From a bacterium (lineage in GTDB: Bacteria > Margulisbacteria > Marinamargulisbacteria > JAAEMD01), in contig JAAEMD010000568.1 of NCBI GenBank assembly GCA_024225875.1, forward strand, positions 1-37,209: DNA of 37,209 nucleotides, in the 5' to 3' direction. The notes beneath the pieces were generated by a model. The model searched no databases. It saw only the letters and a program-made list of their open reading frames with translations, and was not told the DNA's origin. Positions 8,405 to 17,254 of the stretch are shown piece by piece (within the stretch, counting starts at the first letter, position 1; each line of letters starts with the position of its first letter). A program made the position numbers and the translations under genes.

Positions 8405-8467
8405 GAAGACAGAAAGTTTTTAATAGATAATGTTCATAAAAAAAGGGAAGAAAGAAGGTATTTTATT

Positions 8468-9763
8468 ATGATTAATATAGGTTTAATTGGTCTGGGAAAT
8501 GTTGGTGGCGGGGTATTACGGATACTGAGGGATAATGCAGAATTAATAACGCAGAGAACAGGCCGGAAAATTAGAGTAAAAACTGTTGTTGTACGTGATC
8601 CGGATAAGAAAAGAAATATGGACTTAACCGGTATTAATATATCTGATAACCCTGAAGATATAATTAATGATCCGGATATTAAAATAGTAGTAGAAGTTAT
8701 TGGTGGAGAAAAGCCGGCCTGTGACTATATCTGTTCAGCCTTAAAGAAAGGCAAACATGTGGTTACTGCTAACAAGGAGGTTATAGCCAGGTATAATAAT
8801 GAGTTAACTAACCTTGCAGAACAAAATAATGCAGATATTTATTATGAGGCTGCGGTAGGTGGAGGTATCCCTGTAATAAGATCTCTGAAAGTAGGGTTTG
8901 CAGCGAATAAAATTAAAGCTGTATACGGTATATTAAATGGAACAACCAATTATATTTTAACTAAAATTGAGGAAGAAGGGAAAAGCTTTGATGAGGTTCT
9001 GAAAAAAGCTCAGGACCTGGGTTTTGCAGAAGCTGATCCGGCTATGGATATATCAGGCCTGGATGCAGCCTATAAACTTATTATATTAGCGGCAGTTGCA
9101 TTTAAAACCGATGTTACAATAGACAGTTTATTCTATGAAGGAATAGAAAATATTAAGCTGAGAGATATTGTTTGTGCAGATGAGCTGGGCTATAAAATAA
9201 AATTACTGGCAACAGGCCAGGATTTAAACAGTAGAGGGCTTTCTTTAAAAGTACACCCTGCGCTGATACCAAAGTCACATCCTCTAGCTATGGTGAAAAA
9301 TGAATTTAATGCCGTTTATTTAGAAGGAGATATGGTTGGAGAGTCAATGCTTTTCGGTAAGGGAGCAGGCCCGTTTCCAACAGGATCAGCTGTTGTTTCG
9401 GATATTATTGATATTGCTATGGACAAAAGGGCAGCTTCTGACAGGATAAGCAGGAAAGAAAGTGTTGCTGCCTGCAAGAGAGTATTACTGCCGATAGAAA
9501 AGTGTGAAACCAGATTTTATATACGTTTTAGCAGCCTTGATAAGCAAGGGCTGGTTGAGAAGATAAACCGGGTGCTGGAAAAGAATAACATCGGTATCTC
9601 GCAGACAGGGCCGGAAGAAAAAATAGAACAAAGGTCAGAAGTCGTAATGATAACAGATAAAGTCCAGGAACAGGATCTTTATAAAGCTGTAGCGGAACTG
9701 GACAGGCAGGATTTTTTAATAGAACCCTGTTATGTAATACGGCTGGGCCTGGACGATGATTAG
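8468..9763 (+). CDS. hom: Homoserine dehydrogenase with ACT domain
   Basis: 431 residues. The N-terminal Rossmann motif is GLGNVG (8-13), followed by the TANKEVIA loop carrying Lys103 and the core YEAAVGGGIPVIRSL and GILNGTTNYIL segments, then GFAEADPAMDISGLDAAYK, the substrate and catalytic region. The last ~75 residues (RFYIRFSSLDKQGLVEKINRVLEKNNIGI) form an ACT domain, usual for threonine feedback in monofunctional Hom enzymes. It reduces aspartate semialdehyde to homoserine in threonine/methionine/isoleucine synthesis. An AAGAAGG-type SD lies about 10 bases upstream. It follows ftsK by 63 bases and may be read through from it. No aspartokinase domain is fused and no thrB/thrC is adjacent. 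Confidence 0.96.
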   Translation: MINIGLIGLGNVGGGVLRILRDNAELITQRTGRKIRVKTVVVRDPDKKRNMDLTGINISDNPEDIINDPDIKIVVEVIGGEKPACDYICSALKKGKHVVTANKEVIARYNNELTNLAEQNNADIYYEAAVGGGIPVIRSLKVGFAANKIKAVYGILNGTTNYILTKIEEEGKSFDEVLKKAQDLGFAEADPAMDISGLDAAYKLIILAAVAFKTDVTIDSLFYEGIENIKLRDIVCADELGYKIKLLATGQDLNSRGLSLKVHPALIPKSHPLAMVKNEFNAVYLEGDMVGESMLFGKGAGPFPTGSAVVSDIIDIAMDKRAASDRISRKESVAACKRVLLPIEKCETRFYIRFSSLDKQGLVEKINRVLEKNNIGISQTGPEEKIEQRSEVVMITDKVQEQDLYKAVAELDRQDFLIEPCYVIRLGLDDD

Positions 9764-9819
9764 TCGGGAACAGCGGTAAATTATATTTTAGTGTCGGTTT
9801 TAAAGAAATATATTAATAA

Positions 9820-11673
9820 CTATTTTATTTCTCGATATTTTTTATGTATTAAAGAAATAATTTTCAAATCCCCCTGTTTTGCGGCTAGATAGAGGGGCGT
9901 GTTTCCTTCTTTATCCACTGCATTGGGATTGGCCCCATATTTAAGTAGAATACCAGTTGCTTCAGAGGAAGACTTTATAGTGCTGTAATGAAGTGCTGTT
10001 TTGCCGTCATTATCTGTAGAGCAGATTTGTTTATCAGGCTCAATATCCAGGAGGATCCTGATAACATCAACATAATTATAATAAGCGGCAACAATAAGAG
10101 GTATCCTGCCGTTTTCTTCTTTGGTAAACACATCGGCGCCGTTTCTTATCAGGCTTTTTACAGTATTGACATAGTTAGCCTGTACAGCAGCGTGTAGAGC
10201 AGTGTGATTCTGGGTGTCCTGAACTTCAATATTTGCTCCTTTGGCAATTAAAATGTCTACAACTTTATCAGCTCCATTTAGAGCAGCACATAAAAGGGGC
10301 GTTTCTCCAAAGGTATTCACCGCTTCTGTAGCAGCATTATTTTTTAATAAAAAAGCAGTTGCCTGTAAAGCGCCATCTCTGGCTGCGAAATGAAGAGGTG
10401 TTTCTCCGTTTGACAGAACATTAATATCTACGTTCTTTTTCAGGAGTAACTCAATGATACTCCAGTGATTGTGAGATGCTGCAATATGTACAGGCATTAA
10501 TTTATGCTTTTCGACAGCGCTGCAGTCAGCACCGTTATCAATTAGATACCTGGCAATTTCCTGATGACCGTATTCTGATGCAAGGTGAAGGAGAGTTTGT
10601 CTATCATCGTTACAAATGTCAATACTGGACTCCAGCTTTAACATAAACTTTACAGCTGTAAGGCTGCCGCCTGTTACTGCACTGTGCAGAGGTAAATTTC
10701 CGTCTATATCTTTGATGTTGTGTTTTGCCCCATTTTCAATAAGGAGTTGAAGAGTGTCTGTGTTTCCGTCCATAGCGGCTATATGAAGAGGTGTAAAGCC
10801 ATTAACATTTGCTGCATTAATATTTGCTCCATGCTGAATAAGAAAAAGTACCATATTCTGTCCAGCACTGCTGCAGGCAATATGCAGTGGGGTATTATTT
10901 TTATCATCCGCCCCATCAATTTTAGCGCTGTGTTCTAATAAAAGTTCCACTTTTTTAATATTGCCGCCTCTTGTTGCAATCTGGAGCGGAGTTCTATGCC
11001 TGTGCCCGACACCATGGTTTATTTCATATGGTTTGATTCTATTTAGCAGACCTTTGGAGGTGCTTATTTCATGAGGGATCGCCATATTGAAGTGCAGGTG
11101 TGTCCATTCTGATTTTCTGGTAGCAGCTATAATATCTGCTCCTGTTTCTAACAGCAGTTTTATTCCAGGCTGGTTATCATTATCAGCCGCTACGCAGAGA
11201 GGAGTTTCTCCATTATTATTAGCCACATTTATTTGTTTTATGACTTCTGGTTTTGACAAGAAAAGCTTGATAATATCAGTATTTCCAGTTCTTGCGCTGA
11301 GATGTAAAGGAAGGTTGCCTTTTTTGTCTGCTATACAAGGGTCCAGCCCTTTTTTCTCTAATAATAAATTTACAATTTCTTTTTGACCAATTTCTACTGC
11401 TATATGTAAGGCTGTCCACCCGTTTTTATCTTTAGCATTTACACCGATACCTTCCTTAAGGATATCCTTTAACTGATCTATATTTTTGCTGTGAACTGCA
11501 TAGTGTACAGGTTTCCAGTTGAATTCATCAATAAAGCTGCTGGCCTTTCCTGCCAGAATAACAGCTGCATCAATACGGCCGCGTTTAGCAGCTTCAAAAA
11601 GATCGTCAATTTTTTTGTTTTCATTACTAATGTTTTGTTTATATAAAAAATTCGATGATCTGGAAACTTTCAT
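9820..11673 (-). CDS. Ankyrin-repeat protein (about 17 repeats)
   Basis: 617 residues from the ATG at 11673, preceded by AGAGG 6 bases upstream (an in-frame TTG one codon earlier is less likely). Almost the whole length is ankyrin repeats of ~33 residues with the G-TPLH-A...G...V..LL..GA signature, for example NGFTPLHIAAMDGNTDTLQ and NGETPLHFAARDGALQATA. I count about 17, one of which (near residues 190-220) is degenerate. No signal peptide, membrane segment or enzymatic domain is visible, so it is a protein-binding scaffold or a translocated effector. It is convergent with hom (56-bp gap) and stands alone. Long ankyrin proteins are common in host-associated bacteria but also occur in free-living ones, so host association is only a hint. 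Confidence 0.93.
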   Translation of the reverse strand: MKVSRSSNFLYKQNISNENKKIDDLFEAAKRGRIDAAVILAGKASSFIDEFNWKPVHYAVHSKNIDQLKDILKEGIGVNAKDKNGWTALHIAVEIGQKEIVNLLLEKKGLDPCIADKKGNLPLHLSARTGNTDIIKLFLSKPEVIKQINVANNNGETPLCVAADNDNQPGIKLLLETGADIIAATRKSEWTHLHFNMAIPHEISTSKGLLNRIKPYEINHGVGHRHRTPLQIATRGGNIKKVELLLEHSAKIDGADDKNNTPLHIACSSAGQNMVLFLIQHGANINAANVNGFTPLHIAAMDGNTDTLQLLIENGAKHNIKDIDGNLPLHSAVTGGSLTAVKFMLKLESSIDICNDDRQTLLHLASEYGHQEIARYLIDNGADCSAVEKHKLMPVHIAASHNHWSIIELLLKKNVDINVLSNGETPLHFAARDGALQATAFLLKNNAATEAVNTFGETPLLCAALNGADKVVDILIAKGANIEVQDTQNHTALHAAVQANYVNTVKSLIRNGADVFTKEENGRIPLIVAAYYNYVDVIRILLDIEPDKQICSTDNDGKTALHYSTIKSSSEATGILLKYGANPNAVDKEGNTPLYLAAKQGDLKIISLIHKKYREIK

Positions 11674-11935
11674 CAAAAACCTCTTTGATTTTATTCTAAT
11701 AACAGCCTGTCAGTTGAATTGAAGACAGTTTATTTTAACCTGCATAAACAAGTATTTTTTTATTATTTACCCATAGCTCAGCCTGGATTACTCATACAAA
11801 ACGAAGCTAAAAAAACACACTTCTGTAATTTTAGCATCTGCGAGAATAAAACGGCTTTGAAGTTATGATTAATTTTATTATAGCAGATTAACATAGGATT
11901 TTGTGTTAATGGCATGTATAAGGTGATAAATGGCT
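11674..11935. other. Intergenic stretch upstream of the ankyrin gene with candidate minus-strand promoter
   Basis: No gene. On the minus strand TGCTATAAT (extended -10) lies at 11885-11877, which would give a leader of about 200 bases before the ankyrin ATG, in contrast to the leaderless genes of this window. A nearer weak TAGAAT is the alternative. No other structure is evident. Confidence 0.4.
11877..11885 (-). promoter_or_regulatory. Candidate extended -10 promoter for the ankyrin gene
   Basis: A perfect TGC-TATAAT reads on the minus strand. A TTAACA hexamer lies 21 bases upstream, too far for a normal -35, so the extended -10 would have to suffice. Transcription would start near 11870 and leave an untranslated leader of about 200 bases before the SD-preceded start. 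Confidence 0.35.
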
Positions 11936-12832
11936 TTATGGGCTGTAAAAGAAATCGCCGTTTTTAATTTTAACAAACTCAGTAAAGCGTTTACCGGAAA
12001 AGACACCTTCTCTTGTAGAACGGATAATATTTATCATAACTAAAAAATCACTTGATGATACAAAAAGGTTATTGTCTTTGATAACAATGCAGCCCGGGTT
12101 GGACGACGGGATATTAGTTGGCTCTACCTCGATGATCTCCAGTAACATTCTTTTAAACTGACATACTGCGAAATGAATCGGGTTACAGGCGCGTACTAAA
12201 GACTCTATTGAGCTTGCAGGCTGATTCCAGTTTATGTAAGTATTTGAGGGCTTTATTTGAGGAAGGTACCTGCTTTTTGACTGCGGTTCATCCCCGAGTT
12301 TATCATTTATCATTAATGAATATAATTCTTCAATAATCACAGGGGACATCAGATTAACCCGGGTATTGTAACTTCCTATAGTTTCGTACTTATTAAGAGC
12401 AAAGACTTTTTTGTAGACAATATTTCCCATATCCCATTCGTTTGTCAGCTTGTGAATTGTTACTACTGAGCTTCTTTCACCATTTCGTATTACCCAGAAA
12501 TAAGGGTTTGCTGACCTGTATCCTGGTAAAGGGCCCGGGTGAAAATTTATAGCAGCTTTTCCTGCCAGATTAATTATATGCTCAGGAACTTTATAACCGA
12601 AAATGATAGAGAAAATATAGTCTGGATTAAAATCTGATATTTTAACTGAAAGAGACCTGTCATTAATGTTTTTATAGATATATGTTTCTATATTACTGTT
12701 TTTAAAGCTGGATAAAAATTTATATTCTTTTTTTTCTTCCAGAAGTAAAAATAGTATACGGCAATTCAGTTTTAACAGGGTGTCTATACAGGTTTTTGTA
12801 ATAATAGAATAACCAAAAACAGCAAGCTTCAT
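11936..12832 (-). CDS. Formyltransferase-fold protein, likely sugar N-formyltransferase
   Basis: 298 residues with the formyltransferase core. INFHPGPLPGYRSANP (95-110) has the catalytic Asn96 and His98 and the HPG-LP-YR loop, and EWDMGNIV has the Asp134. These are the N-H-D residues of Fmt, PurN and ArnA-N enzymes, which transfer formyl from N10-formyl-tetrahydrofolate. The C-terminal OB-like part (about 205-298) resembles Fmt but is shortened, and the NPYFW after the motif differs from the RGaaPi of true Fmt. Its position back-to-back with a WecG/TagA glycosyltransferase argues for formylation of an amino sugar destined for surface polysaccharide rather than Met-tRNA. Start ATG 12832 has no SD and an adjacent -10 box. 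Alternative: a divergent methionyl-tRNA formyltransferase. Confidence 0.85.
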   Translation of the reverse strand: MKLAVFGYSIITKTCIDTLLKLNCRILFLLLEEKKEYKFLSSFKNSNIETYIYKNINDRSLSVKISDFNPDYIFSIIFGYKVPEHIINLAGKAAINFHPGPLPGYRSANPYFWVIRNGERSSVVTIHKLTNEWDMGNIVYKKVFALNKYETIGSYNTRVNLMSPVIIEELYSLMINDKLGDEPQSKSRYLPQIKPSNTYINWNQPASSIESLVRACNPIHFAVCQFKRMLLEIIEVEPTNIPSSNPGCIVIKDNNLFVSSSDFLVMINIIRSTREGVFSGKRFTEFVKIKNGDFFYSP

Positions 12833-12840
12833 ATTCTAAT

Positions 12841-12846
12841 ATTATG
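12841..12846 (-). promoter_or_regulatory. -10 box (CATAAT) for the formyltransferase gene
   Basis: On the minus strand CATAAT ends 8 bases before the ATG at 12832, with no SD. It directly abuts the plus-strand -10 box at 12847-12852. Confidence 0.4.
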
Positions 12847-12852
12847 TATAAT
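12847..12852 (+). promoter_or_regulatory. -10 box (TATAAT) for the WecG/TagA gene, predicts leaderless mRNA
   Basis: A consensus TATAAT ends 7 bases before the ATG at 12860; no SD. Only 27 bases separate this start codon from the divergent one, so any -35 must lie inside the neighbouring coding sequence. Confidence 0.5.
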
Positions 12853-12859
12853 AATACTT

Positions 12860-13591
12860 ATGAATACAATATCCTTATTTGGTTATAATATTAATCAGTG
12901 TTCGTACTATGATATTTTGAAATCCCTGCCGTCACTTTCTTCAAACAAAATGTTTAATATCATTATTACATTAAATCCGCAAATTATTGTTAAGGCCGAA
13001 AAATCTGATTCAATGAGATCTTTTATTAAGAGAGCCGCATTCTGTGTTCCGGATGGAACAGCCTTGATAATATCGGCTCTGCTTATCAAAAGAAAGAAAA
13101 TAAACAGGATAACCGGCATTGATCTTGTAAGTAAACTTTTGAGTACTAACAATTCTTTTTATTTAGCAGGAGGTAGAGAAGAAGTAATTATAAGAGCAGT
13201 AGAAAATATCAGTAAAGCATATCCTGGCGTATGTATTAAAGGTTATCATCACGGTTTTTTTTCCGACAGACAGGAGCAGGCAGTTATTGAAGATATTAAA
13301 ATAAAGAAGCCGGATATTATACTGGTCGGTATGGGCTACCCTGAACAGGAGCTGTTTCTGGAAAAATTATCAGGACAGTTAAACTCCGGGACCGGCATAG
13401 GTGTCGGTGGTTCCTTTGATGTTTTATCAGGCTCTAAGAAAAGAGCCCCGAGGCTGATTCAGTATCTTGGCCTGGAGTGGTTTTTTCGTGGTTTGATAGA
13501 ACCTGCACGTATGGCTGGATGGTGGTTTATACCTGTTTTTTTCTGGCTTCTGCTTAAAGAGGCTGTTTTTGATAGAAGAAAACTAACATAG
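12860..13591 (+). CDS. WecG/TagA/CpsF-family glycosyltransferase
   Basis: 243 residues, the usual length of the family. Family marks in order are the VPDG loop with Asp65 (63-66), RITGID (83-88), LVGMGYPEQE (155-164), GVGGSFDVLSG (181-191) followed by KRAP (194-197), then LGLEWFFRGLIEPARM near the C-terminus, the membrane-associating part. Members transfer N-acetylmannosamine or a related sugar from a UDP donor to a lipid-linked first sugar in wall-teichoic-acid, enterobacterial-common-antigen or capsule synthesis. In a diderm with LPS genes an O-antigen or similar lipid-linked glycan is most likely. It is divergent from the formyltransferase with a shared promoter region. Confidence 0.93.
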   Translation: MNTISLFGYNINQCSYYDILKSLPSLSSNKMFNIIITLNPQIIVKAEKSDSMRSFIKRAAFCVPDGTALIISALLIKRKKINRITGIDLVSKLLSTNNSFYLAGGREEVIIRAVENISKAYPGVCIKGYHHGFFSDRQEQAVIEDIKIKKPDIILVGMGYPEQELFLEKLSGQLNSGTGIGVGGSFDVLSGSKKRAPRLIQYLGLEWFFRGLIEPARMAGWWFIPVFFWLLLKEAVFDRRKLT

Positions 13592-13646
13592 ACCTAACAA
13601 ATATCTTATCTTCTTCTAACACATTCGCCGCATACTTATCATTGTA

Positions 13647-14933
13647 ATGAAAAATAAAAATAAATTAATGCCATATTTATTATTTAATATTACGGCCATA
13701 CAGCCGACAGGTAAACCGACGGCCAGTTTTAAATCGTCGGCACCGATGCCAGTTACTAAAAACAGTACTCCTGATCAGATTTTAAAAACAGTAAGTGCAA
13801 TTATTGCCAGCAATAAAGCCAAAACTAAACACCAGACAAAATCTGTTAAAAAAGGTTATGTAAAGAGCGTTATGATAAAGCCTAAAAAAGCTGTAGGAAA
13901 AAAACCCGGCCTTGGTAAAGCGTCAGTAAAACCTCCGAAGTTAAGTGTAGGGTTTCAGTTATATGGTGGCTCACATGGAAGAAATGACAGGGTAAAGGGA
14001 TCTAGTGGCGGTTATGACAAAATCAGACGTGTTCAGCAGGGAAACCCCAGAAAACCTGTCAGTCTTAACGGTATAAAGGTAGCTTTTAAGACTGCTTATC
14101 CGGGTTTTCTTTTTGGCAGGATAAACGCAGTTTCTATAGCTAGAGTTAATGATGAAGAGAAGCCGGCGCCTCTAACTTTTGGTTACCAGGCAGAATCAGC
14201 GAACCTGTTGTTTGTATGCAGTTATGTGGAAGGCACAAAAACGATAGTGCAGCTCGAAAATCTGAAAACAAAAGAAGTTCTTGATACTTGTGAAATAGAA
14301 GGTTATAAGGGAAGTCCCGGGGTAACCTGTTTAAGGGCTGTTGGCAGGAATCGTGTTATTGGGATTTTTTCTAACCACTTAATTGCTTTTGATATAAGAA
14401 ATAAGAAGCTTAAAGAGCCTCTGTTTTTTAATATCGAAAATGTAGATTATTTTGATGTTCTTCAGAACAGCAATAAATATTTAATATGCTTGAAGAACAA
14501 AACTATTATGATTGGTGAAGTAGTTGAAGATAACCTGGAAGAAAAACATAACTTTAATTTAAAGATAGATGAAAATATTTCTTCTGTTGAATACAAGCGT
14601 GAAGACAGGATACTTTTAGGTTTATATAGTGGTAGAACGACAGGTTATGAATTAAAAGATGAAGGCTGGGTTTACTATAAAAAATATATTGATAAAAAGA
14701 GCCCTGTATATACAATACAGGCCTGTAATATGAAGGGTATTGTTGCGGTAAGTGGCAATGATAACAGTATTATTCTTGTGCAGACAGATGGACAATACGA
14801 ACAAATAAATCTTGATAAGACAAAGAAACAGGCCTTTTTGGATAAGCGGGTAATATATATAGAATTTTTAGATCAGATAATGTTTTATGCGTGTAATGAT
14901 GGCAGTATTGGTATTGCGAACAATCCATTTTAA
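13647..14933 (+). CDS. Unknown protein: basic, low-complexity N-terminus and propeller-like C-terminus
   Basis: 428 residues. Residues ~1-130 are rich in Lys, Ser, Pro and Thr (KPKKAVGKKPGLGKASVKPPK), then comes a Gly-rich patch (LYGGSHGRND...GSSGG). From ~150 the sequence has repeated beta-strand blocks ending in short VSGNDNSIILVQTDG and ACNDGSIGIAN motifs, as in WD40/quinoprotein-type propeller blades. No signal peptide is visible. A poor CATACT -10 and no SD precede the ATG. It sits 39 bases upstream of the two-component pair in the same direction and might be linked to it. The propeller suggests protein-protein binding and the basic N-terminus could contact nucleic acid or polyanion; both are inference. 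I do not recognise a family. Confidence 0.75.
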   Translation: MKNKNKLMPYLLFNITAIQPTGKPTASFKSSAPMPVTKNSTPDQILKTVSAIIASNKAKTKHQTKSVKKGYVKSVMIKPKKAVGKKPGLGKASVKPPKLSVGFQLYGGSHGRNDRVKGSSGGYDKIRRVQQGNPRKPVSLNGIKVAFKTAYPGFLFGRINAVSIARVNDEEKPAPLTFGYQAESANLLFVCSYVEGTKTIVQLENLKTKEVLDTCEIEGYKGSPGVTCLRAVGRNRVIGIFSNHLIAFDIRNKKLKEPLFFNIENVDYFDVLQNSNKYLICLKNKTIMIGEVVEDNLEEKHNFNLKIDENISSVEYKREDRILLGLYSGRTTGYELKDEGWVYYKKYIDKKSPVYTIQACNMKGIVAVSGNDNSIILVQTDGQYEQINLDKTKKQAFLDKRVIYIEFLDQIMFYACNDGSIGIANNPF

Positions 14934-14972
14934 TTTTAGATAATTCAGAATTGATGTCAAAACTTTTTTAAT

Positions 14973-15665
14973 ATGGACAAAAGAATTCTTATAATTGAAG
15001 ATGAAGAAGATATAGTAGAGTTAATCAGCTATAATCTTAAAATAGAAGGTTTTTTTGTTGACAGCATATCCAGTGGTATTGATGTGTTGAAAAAAGTTGA
15101 GGCTGTTAAACCGGATCTTATAATACTGGATTTAATGCTTCCAGGAATCAGTGGGCTGGAAATATGCCGCCAGATAAAACAGACTGAAGATACCAGGTTT
15201 ATACCTATAATAATGTTAACGGCAAAATCCGAAGAGTCCGATATTGTACTGGGTCTGGAGCTTGGGGCTTCCGATTATGTTACTAAACCGTTTAGCCCTA
15301 AGGTGCTCAACGCAAGGGTCAGGTCTGTTCTAAGGCAAAACAAGAAGCCTGTATCAACAAAATCCAATGTCCTGGAGATTGAAGGGTTAAGAATAATTCT
15401 GGATAGAAGAGAAGTGTTTATAGTAGATGAATATATAGATTTGACCTATTCTGAATTTCAGGTCTTATATTTGCTTGCCAGTCATATTGGCAGGGTTTTT
15501 TCCAGGTATCAGATTATTGAAGAAGTTCATGGTAATGACTATATAGTTACGGACCGTGCTGTAGATGTTCTGATAGTTAATCTAAGAAAGAAACTTCTAA
15601 GCTATTCTAAAAGAATCGAAACTGTCAGAGGTGTCGGGTACCGTTTTAATGATAAAAAGAAATAA
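14973..15665 (+). CDS. PhoB/OmpR-family response regulator
   Basis: 230 residues. The receiver domain (1-120) has the acidic pair D10/E11, phospho-acceptor Asp53 (IILDLMLPG), Thr83 (IMLTAKS) and Lys105 (VTKPF). The C-terminal winged helix (about 135-228) has LTYSEFQVLYLLASHIGRVFSR and RAVDVLIVNLRKKL...VRGVGYRF, the classic OmpR/PhoB signature. It is a DNA-binding transcription factor paired with the overlapping histidine kinase (17-base overlap). No phosphate transport genes (pst, phoU) are in the window, so phosphate control is likely only by resemblance. There is no recognisable SD. Confidence 0.95.
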   Translation: MDKRILIIEDEEDIVELISYNLKIEGFFVDSISSGIDVLKKVEAVKPDLIILDLMLPGISGLEICRQIKQTEDTRFIPIIMLTAKSEESDIVLGLELGASDYVTKPFSPKVLNARVRSVLRQNKKPVSTKSNVLEIEGLRIILDRREVFIVDEYIDLTYSEFQVLYLLASHIGRVFSRYQIIEEVHGNDYIVTDRAVDVLIVNLRKKLLSYSKRIETVRGVGYRFNDKKK

Positions 15666-17097
15666 GAAAAAACTATTATGGTTTATCCTGCCCTCATATT
15701 TACTGGTGAGTCTTGCTTCACTAATAGTAGTTGCTTTATTTACTACCTCAACATTTAAAAAGTTTTATATAAAACATACAGAATCTGATTTACTGGCTAT
15801 ATCACAGTTGATAGATCCACTGATCACTAAAAGCTTAAAGAAAAAAAACTTTTCTATCATAATTAACAAGTTAGATAATCTTAAGGTAGAGTCTCCCCTG
15901 CAGTTTACTTATATCAGTCCTGAAGGCGATCTGATCTATGATAGTGCTAAAAGTGAATATAAGACTGATAACTATAAAAACAGCCCGGAAGTAGCAGCTG
16001 CTTTAAATAAGGGTTCAGGTGTTTCGATCAGATTTAACAGCGATTTAAAAGTAAGAACCATGTATTTAGCGCTTTTACATAGATCTGAAAACAGAGTGAA
16101 CGGGATTATAAGGCTGGCAGTCTCAATTAAGAGTATGGATATAGTTCTCATGGGTTTATATCTTAAAATAATTTTCATAGGTCTGGTTTTTATTATTATA
16201 TCGGTGATGGTGAGTATATTTGTTTCACAGCAGATTACCAGGCCAATTAAAGAGCTGACTATATGTACAAGGCAGTATGCATGCGGTAACTTTGATATGG
16301 ACCTGCCGGAAGCCAGCTCCAAAGAAATCGGTTCTCTGATTCTACAGACTAAGCATATGTCTAAACGTTTATCTGAAAATATTACCAAACTTGAAAAACT
16401 TGAAAAAATGAGAAAAGAGTTTGTTGCCAATGTATCTCACGAACTTAAAACCCCGATAACACTAATTGGTGGTTTTAGCGAAACCCTGCTGGAAGAGGAT
16501 GTGCAGGATCCTGACAGGACCAGAAAGTTTTTAGAAATAATAAAAAAACATTCGGAACGAATAAACTTTATTATAGAAGACCTTTTAACTTTATCAAAAA
16601 TAGAACAGGATGAGGGCGCTCAAATAGTACTCGAGAAAACTGACATTAAAGCAGTTGTTTTAAGAGCTGTTGAAACCTGTTCGGTAAAAGCTGATGAAAA
16701 GAACATTAAGATAAATACGGAAGTTGACGGCAGGCTTAAGATACGTATAAATCCTCCTCTAATAGAGCAGGCAGTAACAAATTTACTGGATAATGCTGTA
16801 AAGTACAGCCCGGCAGACAGTGATATAAAAGTCAGCAGTAATATTAAGGACAAACATCTGGTTATTACTGTTTCTGACCCTGGCAATGGCATTGAGGAGA
16901 AGCATCTGCCGTATCTTTTTCAGAGGTTTTACAGAGTTGATCAGGCCAGGAGCAGAGAACAGGGAGGTACAGGACTGGGGCTGGCAATAGTAAAGCATAT
17001 AGCACAGGCTCATGGTGGAACTGTTGATGTTAAAAGTGAAATCAATAAAGGCACTTCATTTTATATATATTTACCACTGGAGCAGGATAGGTCTTAA
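15649..17097 (+). CDS. PhoR-like membrane sensor histidine kinase
   Basis: 482 residues from ATG 15649; an in-frame GTG at 15631 would extend further into the regulator gene. TM1 (about 10-32), an extracytoplasmic sensor of ~130 residues, TM2 (about 168-192), HAMP (ITRPIKELT, about 190-245), HisKA with His264 in VANVSHELKTPI, then HATPase boxes N (NLLDNAVKYSP), G1 (DPGNGI), F (LFQRFYRVD) and G2 (GGTGLGLAIVKHI). This is the PhoR/ResE layout without an obvious PAS domain between HAMP and HisKA. The start codon lies inside the regulator gene, so translation is coupled. A hairpin terminator follows at 17184. Confidence 0.95.
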   Translation: MIKRNKKKLLWFILPSYLLVSLASLIVVALFTTSTFKKFYIKHTESDLLAISQLIDPLITKSLKKKNFSIIINKLDNLKVESPLQFTYISPEGDLIYDSAKSEYKTDNYKNSPEVAAALNKGSGVSIRFNSDLKVRTMYLALLHRSENRVNGIIRLAVSIKSMDIVLMGLYLKIIFIGLVFIIISVMVSIFVSQQITRPIKELTICTRQYACGNFDMDLPEASSKEIGSLILQTKHMSKRLSENITKLEKLEKMRKEFVANVSHELKTPITLIGGFSETLLEEDVQDPDRTRKFLEIIKKHSERINFIIEDLLTLSKIEQDEGAQIVLEKTDIKAVVLRAVETCSVKADEKNIKINTEVDGRLKIRINPPLIEQAVTNLLDNAVKYSPADSDIKVSSNIKDKHLVITVSDPGNGIEEKHLPYLFQRFYRVDQARSREQGGTGLGLAIVKHIAQAHGGTVDVKSEINKGTSFYIYLPLEQDRS

Positions 17098-17183
17098 CAG
17101 CAGGCGAGGATCCAGGTATTTTATTTAAATGGCTGCCTGAAATATCATAATATTTAAATTATATAAGGATAAAGCATAAATCA

Positions 17184-17205
17184 AGAGGGCAGGTACCTGC
17201 CTTTT
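17184..17205 (+). terminator. Intrinsic terminator after the two-component pair
   Basis: GGCAGGT-ACCTGCC is a perfect 14-base palindrome (17188-17201), extended by AAGA..TTTT pairing with wobble pairs to 17184-17205. The tail has only four T, but the stem is the strongest GC hairpin in the region. It separates phoR from nadC. Confidence 0.55.
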
Positions 17206-17254
17206 AATGTTCCAGATATTGATAAAAAAAATTTAAGATGTTAAAAATAGTTGT

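Noticed and set aside
8405..8467. Threonine attenuator or riboswitch before hom
   Set aside because: Only 63 bases, with no leader peptide rich in Thr/Ile and no stem before a T tract.
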